Part shown: positions 15,272 to 28,210 of the stretch, one piece after another
Layout: every line of letters starts with the position of its first letter
How positions within the stretch are numbered: position 1 is the stretch's first letter
Source of the DNA: Bacteroidales bacterium
GTDB taxonomy: Bacteria; Bacteroidota; Bacteroidia; Bacteroidales; UBA932
NCBI GenBank assembly: GCA_017430365.1
Contig: JAFRNC010000001.1
Span: forward strand, 248,001 to 312,000
DNA length: 64,000 bases
Reading direction: 5' to 3'
Notes under the pieces: generated by a model
Seen by the model: only the letters and a program-made list of their open reading frames with translations
What the model was told of the DNA's origin: nothing
Database searches by the model: none
Program-made: the position numbers and the translations under genes

Positions 15272-18200
15272 TCAGAGTCTCCTGCGCGAAGCGGTGAGTT
15301 TCTGGTAGTCGTCGAGGGAGGCGACGATCAGGTTGTCGAATTCGCGCTGTCCGGTACCGGCAGGGATCAGGTGTCCGCAGATCACGTTCTCCTTCAGGCC
15401 TTCGAGGGTATCGACCTTGCCGCGGATTGCGGCGTCGGAAAGCACCTTCGTCGTCTCCTGGAAGGAAGCGGCCGACATGAAGCTGTTGGTGCGGAGGGCT
15501 GCGCGGGTGATACCCTGGAGCACCTGGTTGGAGGTGGCGGGGATGGCGTCGCGTGCCTCGACCGTCCGCTTGTCGGAACGTTTGAGTGCGGAGTTCTCGT
15601 CGCGGAGCTGGCGCACCGTAACGATCTGACCCGGATGTAGGTTCTCGGAATCTCCTGCGTCGGTAACGACCTTCTTGTCGAAGATGGTGTCGTTCTCCTC
15701 GAGGAATTCCTGCTTGTCCACGAGCTGCTCGGGAAGGAACCTGGTGTCACCGGGATCCACGATCTCGACCTTGCGCATCATCTGGCGGACGATCACCTCG
15801 AAATGCTTGTCGTTGATCTTCACACCCTGCATGCGGTAGACTTCCTGGATCTCGTTGACGATGTATTCCTGGACCTTGATGGGGCCGAGGATGTTGAGGA
15901 TGTCGGTAGGGGAGACCGCACCGTCGGACAGCGGCATGCCCGCGCGGACATAGTCGTTTTCCTGGACGAGGATCTGCTTGGACAGAGGGACGAGATAGCG
16001 TTTCTCCTCGCCGCTGCGGGCTTTGATGATGATCTCGCGGTTACCCCTGCGGTTCTTGCCCATGACGACCTCGCCGTTGATCTCGGAGACGACGGCAGGG
16101 TTGGAAGGATTGCGGGCCTCGAAGAGCTCGGTGACGCGGGGCAGACCGCCCGTGATGTCTCCGGACTTGCCGATGGCGCGCGGAATCTTCACGATGATGT
16201 CACCGACCCTGATATCCTGACCGTTCTCGACCATGACGTGTGCGCCGACAGGCAGGTTGTACTGCTTGAGTTCCAAGCCGTCTTCGCTGAGGATGCGGAT
16301 GGTCGGGTTCTTCGATTTGTCGCGGGCTTCGATGATTACCTTCTCGCGGTGCTGCGAGTATTCGTCGGTGGCCTCGTCGCGGTAGGTAACGCCCTCGATC
16401 ATGTTGTCGTAGGAAGCCTTACCTGCGGTCTCGGTGATGGTAAGGGCGTTGTAGGCATCCCAGTTGCAGATGCGGTCGCCCGGCACCACGGATTCCCCGT
16501 CATTCTTGAAGAGTTCGGAACCGTAGGGTATGTTGTACTGTCCGAGGGTGATCTCGGTGATGGGGTGGACGATGCGCATTTCGGTCGCGCGGCTCACCAC
16601 GATGGTGTGCTCGCCCTTGTCATCAGTCTTGGTGATGGTGCGGAGTTCGTCGTATTCCAGACGGCCTTCGTACTTCGAGACGATCTCGCTTTCGGAGGCC
16701 ACGTTGGAAGCGGTACCACCGACGTGGAAGGTACGCAGGGTCAGCTGGGTACCAGGCTCGCCGATGGACTGGGCTGCGATCACGCCGACCACCTCGCCCT
16801 TCTCGACCATGCGGCCGGTTGCAAGGTTGCGTCCGTAGCACTTGGCGCATACGCCCTTCTTCGACTCGCAGGTGAGAACCGAGCGGATCTCGACCTGTTC
16901 GATCGGCAGGCTCTCGATCAGTTCGGCGATGTCTTCGGTGATCTGGTCGCCGGCACTGAGGATCTTGTCGCCCGTGAGAGGGTTGTAGATGTCGTGCACC
17001 GAGGTGCGGCCGAGGATGCGCTCGCCGAGGCTCTCAACCACCGTATCCTTGTTCTTGATGGCGGTGGCGACGAGGCCGCGGAGCGTTCCGCAGTCCTCCT
17101 CGTTGATGATCACGTCGTGGGAGACGTCTACCAGACGGCGGGTCAGGTAACCTGCGTCAGCGGTCTTCAGGGCGGTATCGGCCAGACCCTTGCGGGCACC
17201 GTGCGTGGAGATGAAGTACTCGAGCACGCTCAGGCCTTCCTTGAAGTTGGCGAGGATAGGGTTCTCGATGATGTCGGCGCCGGTGGAACCGGACTTCTGC
17301 GGCTTGGCCATCAGGCCTCGCATACCGCAGAGCTGACGGATCTGCTCCTTCGAACCACGGGCACCGGAGTCAAGCATCATGTATACCGGGTTGAAGCCCT
17401 GCTTGTCCTCCTTGATGCGCTGCTCCACGATGTTGGTGAGCTGCGTATTGACGGTGGTCCAGATATCGATGACGTGGTTGTAACGCTCATTGTTGGTGAT
17501 CAGACCCATGTCGTAGCTCGACTGCCAGACACCGATCTGCTGGTATCCGTCCTCTACGAGGGCAGCCTTCTCTTCCGGGATAATCACGTCGCCGAGGTTG
17601 AACGACAGGCCTCCCTCGAATGCCATGCGGTAGCCGAGGTTCTTGATGTCGTCGAGGAACTTAGCGGTACGGGCGATGCTCGTATACTTGAGCACCACGC
17701 CGATGATGTCACGGAGAGACTTCTTCTTCAGCAGGGTGTTGATGTAGGGCACCTCGTCCGGGACGAGCTGGTTGAACAGGATGCGTCCCACCGTGGTGGA
17801 CTGCATCTTGTATCCCTTGGAAAGGTCGGTCTTGTCGACCGGGATGCGTACCTGGCATTTGGTCTGCCACTCCACGCGTCCCTCGTTCTTGGCGATGATA
17901 GCCTCTTCGGGACCGTAGAATTTCATTCCCTCGCCCTTGGCTCCGGGACGCTCCTTGGTGATGTAGTAGAGGCCGAGCACCATGTCCTGTGAAGGCACCG
18001 TGATAGGGGCGCCGTTGGCAGGATGGAGGATGTTGTGGCTTCCGAGCATCAGGAGCTGTGCCTCCAGGATGGCGGCGTTGCCGAGCGGGAGGTGGACAGC
18101 CATCTGGTCACCGTCGAAGTCGGCGTTGAAAGCCGTACATGCGAGAGGGTGGAGCTGGATGGCCTTGCCTTCGATCATTCGGGGCTGGAATGCCTGGATA

Positions 18201-19543
18201 CCGAGTCGGTGCAGGGTAGGTGCACGGTTGAGGAGCACCGGATGACCCTTCATGACGTTCTCGAGGATATCCCAGATGACGGGGTCCTTGCGGTCCACGA
18301 TCTTCTTCGCGCTCTTGACGGTCTTCACGATTCCGCGCTCGATGAGCTTGCGGATGATGAACGGCTTGTAGAGCTCCGCGGCCATGTATTTCGGAAGGCC
18401 GCATTCATGCATGGAGAGTTCCGGACCGACGACGATGACAGAACGTGCGGAGTAGTCCACGCGTTTGCCGAGGAGGTTCTGGCGGAAACGTCCCTGCTTG
18501 CCCTTGAGGCTGTCGGAGAGGGATTTCAGCGTCCTGTTGGCCTCGGACTTGACGGCGTTGGACTTGCGGGAGTTGTCGAAGAGCGAGTCGACGGCTTCCT
18601 GAAGCATACGCTTCTCGTTGCGGAGGATCACCTCGGGCGCCTTGATCTCGATGAGCCTCTTGAGGCGGTTGTTGCGGATGATCACGCGGCGGTAGAGGTC
18701 GTTGACGTCGCTGGTGGCGAAACGGCCGCCGTCCAGCGGGACGAGGGGACGGAGATCCGGCGGGATGACCGGGATAACCTTCATCACCATCCACTCCGGA
18801 TGGTTGATCTCCTTCGACTCGCGGAAAGCCTCGATTACGCTCAGGCGCTTGAGGGCCTCTGCCTTGCGCTGCTGCGAAGTCTCGGACTCGCTCTTGTGGC
18901 GGAGCTCGTAGGAGAGGGTGTCGAGGTTGACGTTCTTGAGCATCTCATAGATGGCCTCCGCGCCCATTCCTGCGATGAACTTCTGGGGATCGTCGTCAGG
19001 AAGTTCCTGGTTGCCCTTGGGCAGACGGTCGAGCACGTCGAGATATTCCTCTTCGGTAAGGAGGTCGAGGTCGTTCACTCCGTGTTCCTTTATGTCCCTT
19101 GCGGCTCCGGCCTGCATCACCACGTATTTCTCGTAGTAGATGATGGCCTCGAGTTTCTTGGACGGGATTCCGAGCAGATAACCGATCTTGTTCGGGGTGG
19201 AGCGGAAATACCAGATGTGAGCCACCGGCACGGTCAGGCTGATGTGGCCCATACGTTCACGGCGCACCTTCTTCTCAGTCACCTCCACACCGCAGCGGTC
19301 GCAGACGATGCCGCGGTAGCGGATACGCTTGTACTTTCCGCAGTGGCACTCGTAGTCCTTCGTCGGACCGAAGATGCGCTCGCAGAAGAGTCCGTCACGC
19401 TCCGGCTTGTAGGTACGGTAGTTGACGGTCTCAGGCTTGAGCACCTCGCCGGACGACTGCTCGAGAATCTCTTCCGGAGAAGCCAGGCCGATGGTGATCT
19501 GGTTGAAGTTGTTTTTCACCTTTATCTCTTTCTTTAAAGACAT
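15272..19543 (-). CDS. rpoC: DNA-directed RNA polymerase subunit beta'
   Basis: 1423 residues, the usual Bacteroidota size. Visible landmarks: the N-terminal zinc site CHCGKYKR ... VCDRCGVEV, the catalytic loop [12 protein letters not shown] with three metal-binding aspartates, the bridge helix/trigger-loop region around [22 protein letters not shown], and the second zinc site [13 protein letters not shown]. With RpoB it forms the catalytic cleft of RNA polymerase. It lies 35 bases downstream of rpoB. It is complete with no frameshift. Confidence 0.99.
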   Translation of the reverse strand: MSLKKEIKVKNNFNQITIGLASPEEILEQSSGEVLKPETVNYRTYKPERDGLFCERIFGPTKDYECHCGKYKRIRYRGIVCDRCGVEVTEKKVRRERMGHISLTVPVAHIWYFRSTPNKIGYLLGIPSKKLEAIIYYEKYVVMQAGAARDIKEHGVNDLDLLTEEEYLDVLDRLPKGNQELPDDDPQKFIAGMGAEAIYEMLKNVNLDTLSYELRHKSESETSQQRKAEALKRLSVIEAFRESKEINHPEWMVMKVIPVIPPDLRPLVPLDGGRFATSDVNDLYRRVIIRNNRLKRLIEIKAPEVILRNEKRMLQEAVDSLFDNSRKSNAVKSEANRTLKSLSDSLKGKQGRFRQNLLGKRVDYSARSVIVVGPELSMHECGLPKYMAAELYKPFIIRKLIERGIVKTVKSAKKIVDRKDPVIWDILENVMKGHPVLLNRAPTLHRLGIQAFQPRMIEGKAIQLHPLACTAFNADFDGDQMAVHLPLGNAAILEAQLLMLGSHNILHPANGAPITVPSQDMVLGLYYITKERPGAKGEGMKFYGPEEAIIAKNEGRVEWQTKCQVRIPVDKTDLSKGYKMQSTTVGRILFNQLVPDEVPYINTLLKKKSLRDIIGVVLKYTSIARTAKFLDDIKNLGYRMAFEGGLSFNLGDVIIPEEKAALVEDGYQQIGVWQSSYDMGLITNNERYNHVIDIWTTVNTQLTNIVEQRIKEDKQGFNPVYMMLDSGARGSKEQIRQLCGMRGLMAKPQKSGSTGADIIENPILANFKEGLSVLEYFISTHGARKGLADTALKTADAGYLTRRLVDVSHDVIINEEDCGTLRGLVATAIKNKDTVVESLGERILGRTSVHDIYNPLTGDKILSAGDQITEDIAELIESLPIEQVEIRSVLTCESKKGVCAKCYGRNLATGRMVEKGEVVGVIAAQSIGEPGTQLTLRTFHVGGTASNVASESEIVSKYEGRLEYDELRTITKTDDKGEHTIVVSRATEMRIVHPITEITLGQYNIPYGSELFKNDGESVVPGDRICNWDAYNALTITETAGKASYDNMIEGVTYRDEATDEYSQHREKVIIEARDKSKNPTIRILSEDGLELKQYNLPVGAHVMVENGQDIRVGDIIVKIPRAIGKSGDITGGLPRVTELFEARNPSNPAVVSEINGEVVMGKNRRGNREIIIKARSGEEKRYLVPLSKQILVQENDYVRAGMPLSDGAVSPTDILNILGPIKVQEYIVNEIQEVYRMQGVKINDKHFEVIVRQMMRKVEIVDPGDTRFLPEQLVDKQEFLEENDTIFDKKVVTDAGDSENLHPGQIVTVRQLRDENSALKRSDKRTVEARDAIPATSNQVLQGITRAALRTNSFMSAASFQETTKVLSDAAIRGKVDTLEGLKENVICGHLIPAGTGQREFDNLIVASLDDYQKLTASRRRL

Positions 19544-19578
19544 ATCCTTGATTTTTACTTGTCAAACACTTGGATTAA

Positions 19579-23397
<3,819 letters not shown>

Positions 23398-23436
23398 TTT
23401 GAAAAGGCAGGTTGAAAATAAACTTAAAATAACGAC

Positions 23437-23467
23437 AAAAAGGTTTAGGGCCCGCAGGCCCTAAACC
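23437..23467 (-). terminator. Attenuator-like hairpin between rplL and rpoB
   Basis: GGTTTAGGGCC pairs perfectly with GGCCCTAAACC across CGCA (23442-23467) and on the minus strand is followed by CTTTTT-type T residues (23437-23441). A second hairpin with one bulge (TTCTTCCCT/AGGGAAAGAA type, 23473-23494) lies just upstream. Because rpoB and rpoC follow without another clear promoter, termination is probably partial, as known between rplL and rpoB in E. coli. Confidence 0.75.
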
Positions 23468-23506
23468 CAAGTTTCTTTCCCTCAAAGGGAAGAAGTGGGC
23501 GTGTAG

Positions 23507-23884
23507 CTATTTAAGTTCAACTTCGCCGCCTGCTTCTTCGAGAGCTGCCTTGACCTGTTCTGCTTCAGATTTGGAGACTTTCTCCTTGATGACTGCGTTA
23601 GGAGCCTTGTCGACAAGTTCCTTGGCTTCCTTCAGACCGAGACCGGTGAGTTCCTTGACGGCTTTGACCATCTGGAGTTTAGCCTGGCCGGGGGAGACGA
23701 GGATAACGTCGAAGGCGGTCTGCTCAGCCTCGGCGGGAGCGCCGGCTGCGCCTTCAGCGGCTACGACCACTGCAGCTGCAGCAGGTTCGATACCATATTC
23801 ATCTTTGAGGATCTGTGCAAGTTCCTGGACTTCTTTTACGGTAAGGTTAACAAGTTCTTCCGCAAGAGCTTTGATGTCTGCCAT
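23507..23884 (-). CDS. rplL: 50S ribosomal protein L7/L12
   Basis: 125 residues with the L12 layout: N-terminal dimerisation helix region ([20 protein letters not shown]), an alanine/valine-rich flexible hinge (about 35-55), and the C-terminal factor-binding domain with [28 protein letters not shown] shape. It forms the ribosomal stalk on L10 and recruits translation factors, including EF-Tu encoded upstream in the same cluster. It is followed by the attenuator-like hairpins before rpoB. Confidence 0.98.
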   Translation of the reverse strand: MADIKALAEELVNLTVKEVQELAQILKDEYGIEPAAAAVVVAAEGAAGAPAEAEQTAFDVILVSPGQAKLQMVKAVKELTGLGLKEAKELVDKAPNAVIKEKVSKSEAEQVKAALEEAGGEVELK

Positions 23885-23922
23885 AATTATTGAATTTTAA
23901 TTGTTTTTTTATTGTTCTGCTG

Positions 23923-24417
23923 TTATTGTTCGGCCTCTTTCTTGGAATCCTCGAGGGCGGAAATGACCCTGCGGATAGGTGACTGGAGGAGACCGATGAT
24001 GTCACCGATAAGTTCATCGTGGGACTTGATGTTCACGAGGATACCGAGCTGGTCGGCTCCTACGTAAGCGCAGTCCTGGAGGAACGCGCTCTTGAGGGCG
24101 GGCTTGCCGAACTTGGCACCGTACTCCTTGATGACCTTTGCAGGTGCGCTGGGGGTATCGGTGAACATGATGGCGGTGTTGCCTTCGAGAGTCGGGTAAA
24201 GAGCCTCGATTTCCTTGTTGTCCAAGGTCATCAAAGCCTTGTGGAGAAGCGTGTTCTTTACTACTTCGAGCTTGATATTCTTTTCGAAGCAGGCACGGCG
24301 CAGTGCGGAGGTGTTCTCGGCGTTGAGGCCGGCGATGTCCGCGAGGTAGAAATTGGGATTTTCCGCCAGCTGCGCAGCTACCTTCTCAATAATCTGAGCT
24401 TTCAATTCCTTTCTCAT
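23923..24417 (-). CDS. rplJ: 50S ribosomal protein L10
   Basis: 164 residues. The N-terminal rRNA-binding part (MRKELKAQIIEKVAAQL, KNTLLHKAL) and a C-terminal helix that carries L12 dimers (IRRVISALEDSKKEAEQ) are as expected. It anchors the L12 stalk. It lies between rplA (15 bases upstream) and rplL (38 bases downstream) in the standard order. No L10 autoregulatory leader could be recognised in the short gap before it. Confidence 0.97.
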   Translation of the reverse strand: MRKELKAQIIEKVAAQLAENPNFYLADIAGLNAENTSALRRACFEKNIKLEVVKNTLLHKALMTLDNKEIEALYPTLEGNTAIMFTDTPSAPAKVIKEYGAKFGKPALKSAFLQDCAYVGADQLGILVNIKSHDELIGDIIGLLQSPIRRVISALEDSKKEAEQ

Positions 24418-24432
24418 AATCTTGCCTTTTAA

Positions 24433-25137
24433 TTATTCAGCGGTAGCACTGATAGCCTTGGTGTCGATGCAAATACCGGGACTCATGGTTGCGGACATGT
24501 AGATGCTTCTCACATAAGTGCCCTTTAGAGCCTGAGGTTTCAGCTTCTGGATAGTGTTGAGCAATTCAACGGCATTCTCGGCGAGCTGCTGGGCGCTGAA
24601 GGATACCTTACCGATAGCAGTGTGAACAATACCTTGCTTGTCAACCTTAAAGTCGATCTTACCGGCCTTCACTTCCTTGACGGCGGTGGCGACGTCCATC
24701 GTCACGGTGCCGGTCTTGGGGTTAGGCATGAGGCCGCGGGGACCGAGGATACGGCCGATGGGACCGATCTTGGCCATCACAGTAGGAGTACAGATGATGA
24801 CGTCGACGTCTGTCCAGCCGCCCTTGATCTTGTCAATATATTCATCCAATCCGACAAAGTCGGCGCCGGCTGCCTGAGCCTCGGCCTCTTTGTCCGGAGT
24901 GCAGAGAACCAGAACGCGGGTTACCTTGCCAGTTCCGTGCGGAAGGGTCACAACGCCACGAACCATCTGATTGGCCTTGCGAGGGTCCACGCCCAGACGT
25001 ACAGAGAGCTCCACCGAACCGTCGAACTTGGTGTAGGAGAGGTCCTTCACCAGGGCGCAGGCCTCGGTAAGCTTATACTGGCGGTGGGAATCTACTTTAG
25101 CTTCCGCTTCTTTTTGATTTTTTGTCAGCTTGCTCAT
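24433..25137 (-). CDS. rplA: 50S ribosomal protein L1
   Basis: 234 residues, full length. Conserved L1 segments are present: [29 protein letters not shown], and [18 protein letters not shown]. It binds 23S rRNA at the E-site stalk and in many bacteria represses the L11-L1 mRNA. It lies 11 bases downstream of rplK, matching the classic rplK-rplA pair. Confidence 0.98.
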   Translation of the reverse strand: MSKLTKNQKEAEAKVDSHRQYKLTEACALVKDLSYTKFDGSVELSVRLGVDPRKANQMVRGVVTLPHGTGKVTRVLVLCTPDKEAEAQAAGADFVGLDEYIDKIKGGWTDVDVIICTPTVMAKIGPIGRILGPRGLMPNPKTGTVTMDVATAVKEVKAGKIDFKVDKQGIVHTAIGKVSFSAQQLAENAVELLNTIQKLKPQALKGTYVRSIYMSATMSPGICIDTKAISATAE

Positions 25138-25148
25138 TGCGTGTGATT

Positions 25149-25595
25149 TTATTGTACATCGGCGGGATACTCTCCGCTAACGGTGACACCCATGCTGCGG
25201 GCGGTACCGGCAACCATGCTCATGGCGGATTTCTCGGTAAATGCGTTCAGGTCCGGCATTTTCTCCTTCGCGATCTCGCGTACCTGGTCCCAGGTGATCG
25301 AAGCGACCTTCTTGCGGTTCGGCTCGGCCGAAGCGCTCTGGATCTTGGCGGCTTCCTTGATCATGACTGCCACCGGCGGCTGCTTGACGACAAAGGTGAA
25401 CGATTTGTCACTGTAAACAGTAATGACTACGGGCAAAATCTTGCCGGCCTTGTCTTGAGTGCGGGCATTGAACTGCTTGCAGAAATCCATGATATTGACA
25501 CCCTTCGAACCGAGTGCCGGTCCCACGGGCGGCGACGGATTGGCTGCACCACCTTTGATCTGCAGTTTGATGAACCCGGCAATTTCTTTAGCCAT
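25149..25595 (-). CDS. rplK: 50S ribosomal protein L11
   Basis: 148 residues with the N-terminal L11 signature ([38 protein letters not shown]) and the rRNA-binding C-terminal domain ending [10 protein letters not shown]. It forms the GTPase-associated centre with 23S rRNA and the L10/L12 stalk. The gene follows nusG by 12 bases. Confidence 0.98.
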   Translation of the reverse strand: MAKEIAGFIKLQIKGGAANPSPPVGPALGSKGVNIMDFCKQFNARTQDKAGKILPVVITVYSDKSFTFVVKQPPVAVMIKEAAKIQSASAEPNRKKVASITWDQVREIAKEKMPDLNAFTEKSAMSMVAGTARSMGVTVSGEYPADVQ

Positions 25596-25607
25596 AATGT
25601 AAAATGT

Positions 25608-26156
25608 TTAATCTTTTGTTACTTGTGCAAAATTCAACTCCAAAAGAGTCTTGCGTCCGAAAATCTTGACGACGACCTTGATTTTCTTCTTGTCTGCCAG
25701 GATCTCGTCGACGGTTCCGTCGAAGCCGTTGAAGGGGCCGTCGATGATCTTGACGGCTTCACCGACGACGAACGGGGTGACCGTCTCTTCGTCCTGACCG
25801 GCAAGTTCGTCCACGCGGCCCATGATCCGGTTCATTTCGGATTCACGGACAGGTACGGGGATGTGGTCCTTGCCTTCGCTCAGGAAGCCCGCCACATAGG
25901 GGATGTTGCGGATCAGGTGCTGGACGTCACCGGTCATGACTGCCTCTACCAGAACATAACCCGGGTAGAAGATGCGTTCTGCGCTGACGCGCTTTCCGTT
26001 CTTCACCTGGTAGTACTTTTCTGTCGGAATCAGAACCTGAGTGATGATGTGTCCGAGGTGGAGCGCTTCGACTTCTTTTTCGATATACTCCTTGGCCTTC
26101 TTCTCCTTACCCCCAGCGGTACGGACTACGTACCACTTTTTCGTGCTCTCGCTCAT
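25608..26156 (-). CDS. nusG: Transcription termination/antitermination factor NusG
   Basis: 182 residues. The NGN domain opens with KKWYVVRTAGGKEKKAKEYI and includes FYPGYVLVEA, and the KOW domain follows with GEAVKIIDGPFNGFDGTVDEI. It travels with RNA polymerase, affects pausing and Rho action, and couples to the ribosome. It lies 15 bases after secE, a nearly universal arrangement. Confidence 0.97.
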   Translation of the reverse strand: MSESTKKWYVVRTAGGKEKKAKEYIEKEVEALHLGHIITQVLIPTEKYYQVKNGKRVSAERIFYPGYVLVEAVMTGDVQHLIRNIPYVAGFLSEGKDHIPVPVRESEMNRIMGRVDELAGQDEETVTPFVVGEAVKIIDGPFNGFDGTVDEILADKKKIKVVVKIFGRKTLLELNFAQVTKD

Positions 26157-26171
26157 AGGAATGGATAGTGA

Positions 26172-26360
26172 TTATAGTTGATAGATTCCCATCATGATGT
26201 TTCTGATGACCAGGTCGATCAACCAGATGATCACAGCGAGGATCAGGGTAGTAACCATAACCAGGATAGCCGAGTTCTGCAACTTGTCCCAGGTGGGCCA
26301 AGTCACTTTCGTCGTCAACTCCTTCCAGGACTCTTTTACGTAAGTTCCTATTTTTGCCAT
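26172..26360 (-). CDS. secE: Preprotein translocase subunit SecE
   Basis: 62 residues with a single C-terminal membrane helix (about 30-52, AILVMVTTLILAVIIWLIDLV) preceded by the amphipathic segment VKESWKELTTKVTWPTWDKL, the conserved SecE region. It stabilises SecY in the Sec translocon. It lies between tRNA-Trp and nusG. A small perfect hairpin (CCGGTG/CACCGG, 26422-26439) lies upstream, just past the tRNA end. Confidence 0.95.
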   Translation of the reverse strand: MAKIGTYVKESWKELTTKVTWPTWDKLQNSAILVMVTTLILAVIIWLIDLVIRNIMMGIYQL

Positions 26361-26445
26361 TGTTATTTTGTTGTTGACAGAGAACAGTTGGAAGCGGAAG
26401 TCTCTGCCGGTTAATAACAGTCCGGTGCGTAACCACCGGATTTTG

Positions 26446-26516
26446 CAGGGGAAGCAGGATTCGAACCCACATCGACGGTTTTGGAGACCGCTGAACTACC
26501 CTTGTTCTATTCCCCT
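26446..26516 (-). tRNA. tRNA-Trp (CCA anticodon)
   Basis: 71 bases from acceptor AGGGGAA to TTCCCCT plus discriminator G. D arm GAAC/GTTC, anticodon arm GCGGT-CTCCAAA-ACCGT (anticodon CCA), T loop TTCGAAT. No CCA tail is encoded. Its place between tuf and secE is the normal one in many bacteria. Confidence 0.95.
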
Positions 26517-26549
26517 AAAAGAGGGTCGAATCCCGCAGGATCCGACCCT
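26517..26549 (-). terminator. Terminator-like hairpin between tuf and tRNA-Trp
   Basis: On the minus strand AGGGTCGGATCC pairs with GGATTCGACCCT (one G-T) across TGCG, followed by CTTTTA. Since the tRNA and secE follow within one base or so, it probably reduces rather than stops read-through. Confidence 0.7.
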
Positions 26550-26576
26550 TTGGTACTGTCTCGTCCAGACGGGCGC

Positions 26577-27764
26577 TTAGTCGAGCAGGTCGGTAATCTG
26601 ACCGGAACCTACGGTACGACCGCCCTCGCGGATTGCGAAACGCAGACCTTTGTTCAGAGCCACCGGGTAGATGAGCTCGACCTTGATCTCCACGTTATCG
26701 CCGGGCATCACGACCTCAACACCTGCGGGGAGTTCGATCTCACCGGTAATATCGAGGGTACGGATGAAGAACTGAGGACGATAGTGGTTCTTGAACGGGG
26801 TGTGACGACCACCTTCATCTTTCTTCAGGACATAGATGGCAGCCTTGAACTCCTTGTGCGGGGTGATGGTGTTCGGGTGAGCGATCACCTGGCCACGCTT
26901 AACCTCTTTCTTGTCGACACCGCGGAGCAGCAGACCGACGTTGTCGCCGGCTTCGCCCTGGTCGAGAAGTTTGCGGAACATCTCGACACCGGTAACGACG
27001 GATTTGCGCGGCTCTTCGCCGAGGCCGATGATTTCGACAGGGTCGTTGACTTTCACGACGCCGGTCTCGATACGGCCGGTGGCCACGGTACCACGTCCGG
27101 TGATGGAGAAGATGTCCTCGATAGGCATCAGGAACGGCTTTTCATTGTCGCGGACCGGCAGAGGAATGTATTCATCGACTGCGTTCATGAGGTCCATGAC
27201 GACGGACTCCCAGTGAGGATCACCGTTGAGTGCGCCAAGAGCGGAACCGCGGATGACAGGAGCGTTGTCGCCGTCGAAATCGTAGAAGTTGAGGAGTTCA
27301 CGAACCTCCATCTCGACGAGGTCGATCATTTCGGGATCGTCAACGATGTCAACTTTGTTGAGGAAAACGACGATACGGGGGACGTTCACCTGACGGGCGA
27401 GAAGGATGTGCTCGCGGGTCTGCGGCATCGGACCGTCGGTAGCGGCGACCACGAGGATAGCACCGTCCATCTGGGCAGCACCAGTAACCATGTTCTTCAC
27501 GTAGTCGGCGTGACCAGGGCAGTCGACGTGAGCATAGTGACGGGTAGCCGTCTGATACTCAACGTGAGCCGTGTTGATGGTGATACCACGCTCTTTCTCT
27601 TCGGGAGCGTTGTCGATCTGGTCGAACGTCTTGATCTCGGAGAGACCCTGCTTTGCGAGCACGAGGGTGATGGCTGCAGTCAGAGTGGTCTTACCGTGGT
27701 CCACGTGTCCGATCGTACCGATGTTCACATGCGGTTTGTCTCTTTTAAAGGTTTCTTTTGCCAT
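26577..27764 (-). CDS. tuf: Elongation factor Tu
   Basis: 395 residues. All G motifs are present: [14 protein letters not shown], the switch [11 protein letters not shown], and NKVD; the switch I segment is [14 protein letters not shown]. The C-terminal barrel domains are complete and end SGQITDLLD. It delivers aminoacyl-tRNA to the ribosome. Four tRNA genes lie directly upstream in the same transcript and tRNA-Trp downstream, the arrangement seen around tufB in E. coli. Confidence 0.99.
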   Translation of the reverse strand: MAKETFKRDKPHVNIGTIGHVDHGKTTLTAAITLVLAKQGLSEIKTFDQIDNAPEEKERGITINTAHVEYQTATRHYAHVDCPGHADYVKNMVTGAAQMDGAILVVAATDGPMPQTREHILLARQVNVPRIVVFLNKVDIVDDPEMIDLVEMEVRELLNFYDFDGDNAPVIRGSALGALNGDPHWESVVMDLMNAVDEYIPLPVRDNEKPFLMPIEDIFSITGRGTVATGRIETGVVKVNDPVEIIGLGEEPRKSVVTGVEMFRKLLDQGEAGDNVGLLLRGVDKKEVKRGQVIAHPNTITPHKEFKAAIYVLKKDEGGRHTPFKNHYRPQFFIRTLDITGEIELPAGVEVVMPGDNVEIKVELIYPVALNKGLRFAIREGGRTVGSGQITDLLD

Positions 27765-27788
27765 AGTTTGTTTCTTTTTATGTGTTGT

Positions 27789-27863
27789 TGGAGCCGATGG
27801 TGAGAATTGAACTCACGACCTCTTCCTTACCAAGGAAGCGCTCTACCACTGAGCTACATTGGC
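27789..27863 (-). tRNA. tRNA-Thr (GGT anticodon)
   Basis: 75 bases including an encoded CCA. Anticodon arm CTTCC-TTGGTAA-GGAAG. The acceptor GCCAATG pairs with CATCGGC except for one A-C opposition at 4-69. It is the only tRNA of this cluster with an encoded CCA end. It is the last tRNA before tuf. Confidence 0.95.
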
Positions 27864-27881
27864 CATTATTTCAAAAAATCG

Positions 27882-27954
27882 AGCGGAAGACGAGGTTCGA
27901 ACCCGCGACCCTCAGCTTGGAAGGCTGATGCTCTACCAACTGAGCTACTTCCGC
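27882..27954 (-). tRNA. tRNA-Gly (TCC anticodon)
   Basis: 73 bases. Acceptor GCGGAAG/CTTCCGC perfectly paired, anticodon arm TCAGC-CTTCCAA-GCTGA, T loop TTCGAAC. No encoded CCA. Confidence 0.96.
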
Positions 27955-27971
27955 TTGTTGCATAAAAAAAG

Positions 27972-28054
27972 TGGGCAGAGATGGATTCGAACCACCGTAG
28001 GCGTGCGCCAGCAGATTTACAGTCTGCCCCATTTGGCCACTCTGGTATCTGCCC
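27972..28054 (-). tRNA. tRNA-Tyr (GTA anticodon)
   Basis: 83 bases with the long variable arm (CTGGCGCACGCCTA region) expected of tRNA-Tyr. Acceptor GGGCAGA/TCTGCCC, anticodon arm CAGA-CTGTAAA-TCTG. No encoded CCA. Confidence 0.96.
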
Positions 28055-28087
28055 AGGTCTTTCAGTTTCAATTGCTTGACTGATCCG

Positions 28088-28161
28088 AGCCGATGGAGGG
28101 ATTCGAACCCACGACCTGCTGATTACAAATCAGCTGCTCTGACCAGCTGAGCTACGTCGGC
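28088..28161 (-). tRNA. tRNA-Thr (TGT anticodon)
   Basis: 74 bases, first gene of the cluster. Anticodon arm GCTGA-TTTGTAA-TCAGC. Acceptor GCCGACG faces CATCGGC with one C-A opposition at 6-67. No encoded CCA. The order Thr-Tyr-Gly-Thr-tuf equals that of thrU-tyrU-glyT-thrT-tufB in E. coli. Confidence 0.95.
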
Positions 28162-28173
28162 TGTTTGGGACTG

Positions 28174-28204
28174 CAAATATATGGGTTTTCAATGAAAGTC
28201 CAAA
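28174..28204 (-). promoter_or_regulatory. Promoter of the tRNA-tuf-ribosomal-rpo cluster
   Basis: On the minus strand TTTG (28201-28204), 19 bases, then TATATTTG (28174-28181): an exact match to the Bacteroidota housekeeping promoter, about 6 bases before the expected transcript start and 13 before tRNA-Thr. Confidence 0.85.
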
Positions 28205-28210
28205 ATTATT

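Noticed and set aside
15803..19537. Long plus-strand open frames across rpoC
   Set aside because: They mirror a fully conserved rpoC and give low-complexity Asp/Leu/Val-rich translations with no start signals.
28182..28210. Terminator after dxs
   Set aside because: Only AT-rich sequence and the -33 element of the tRNA-tuf promoter were found, with no stable GC stem.
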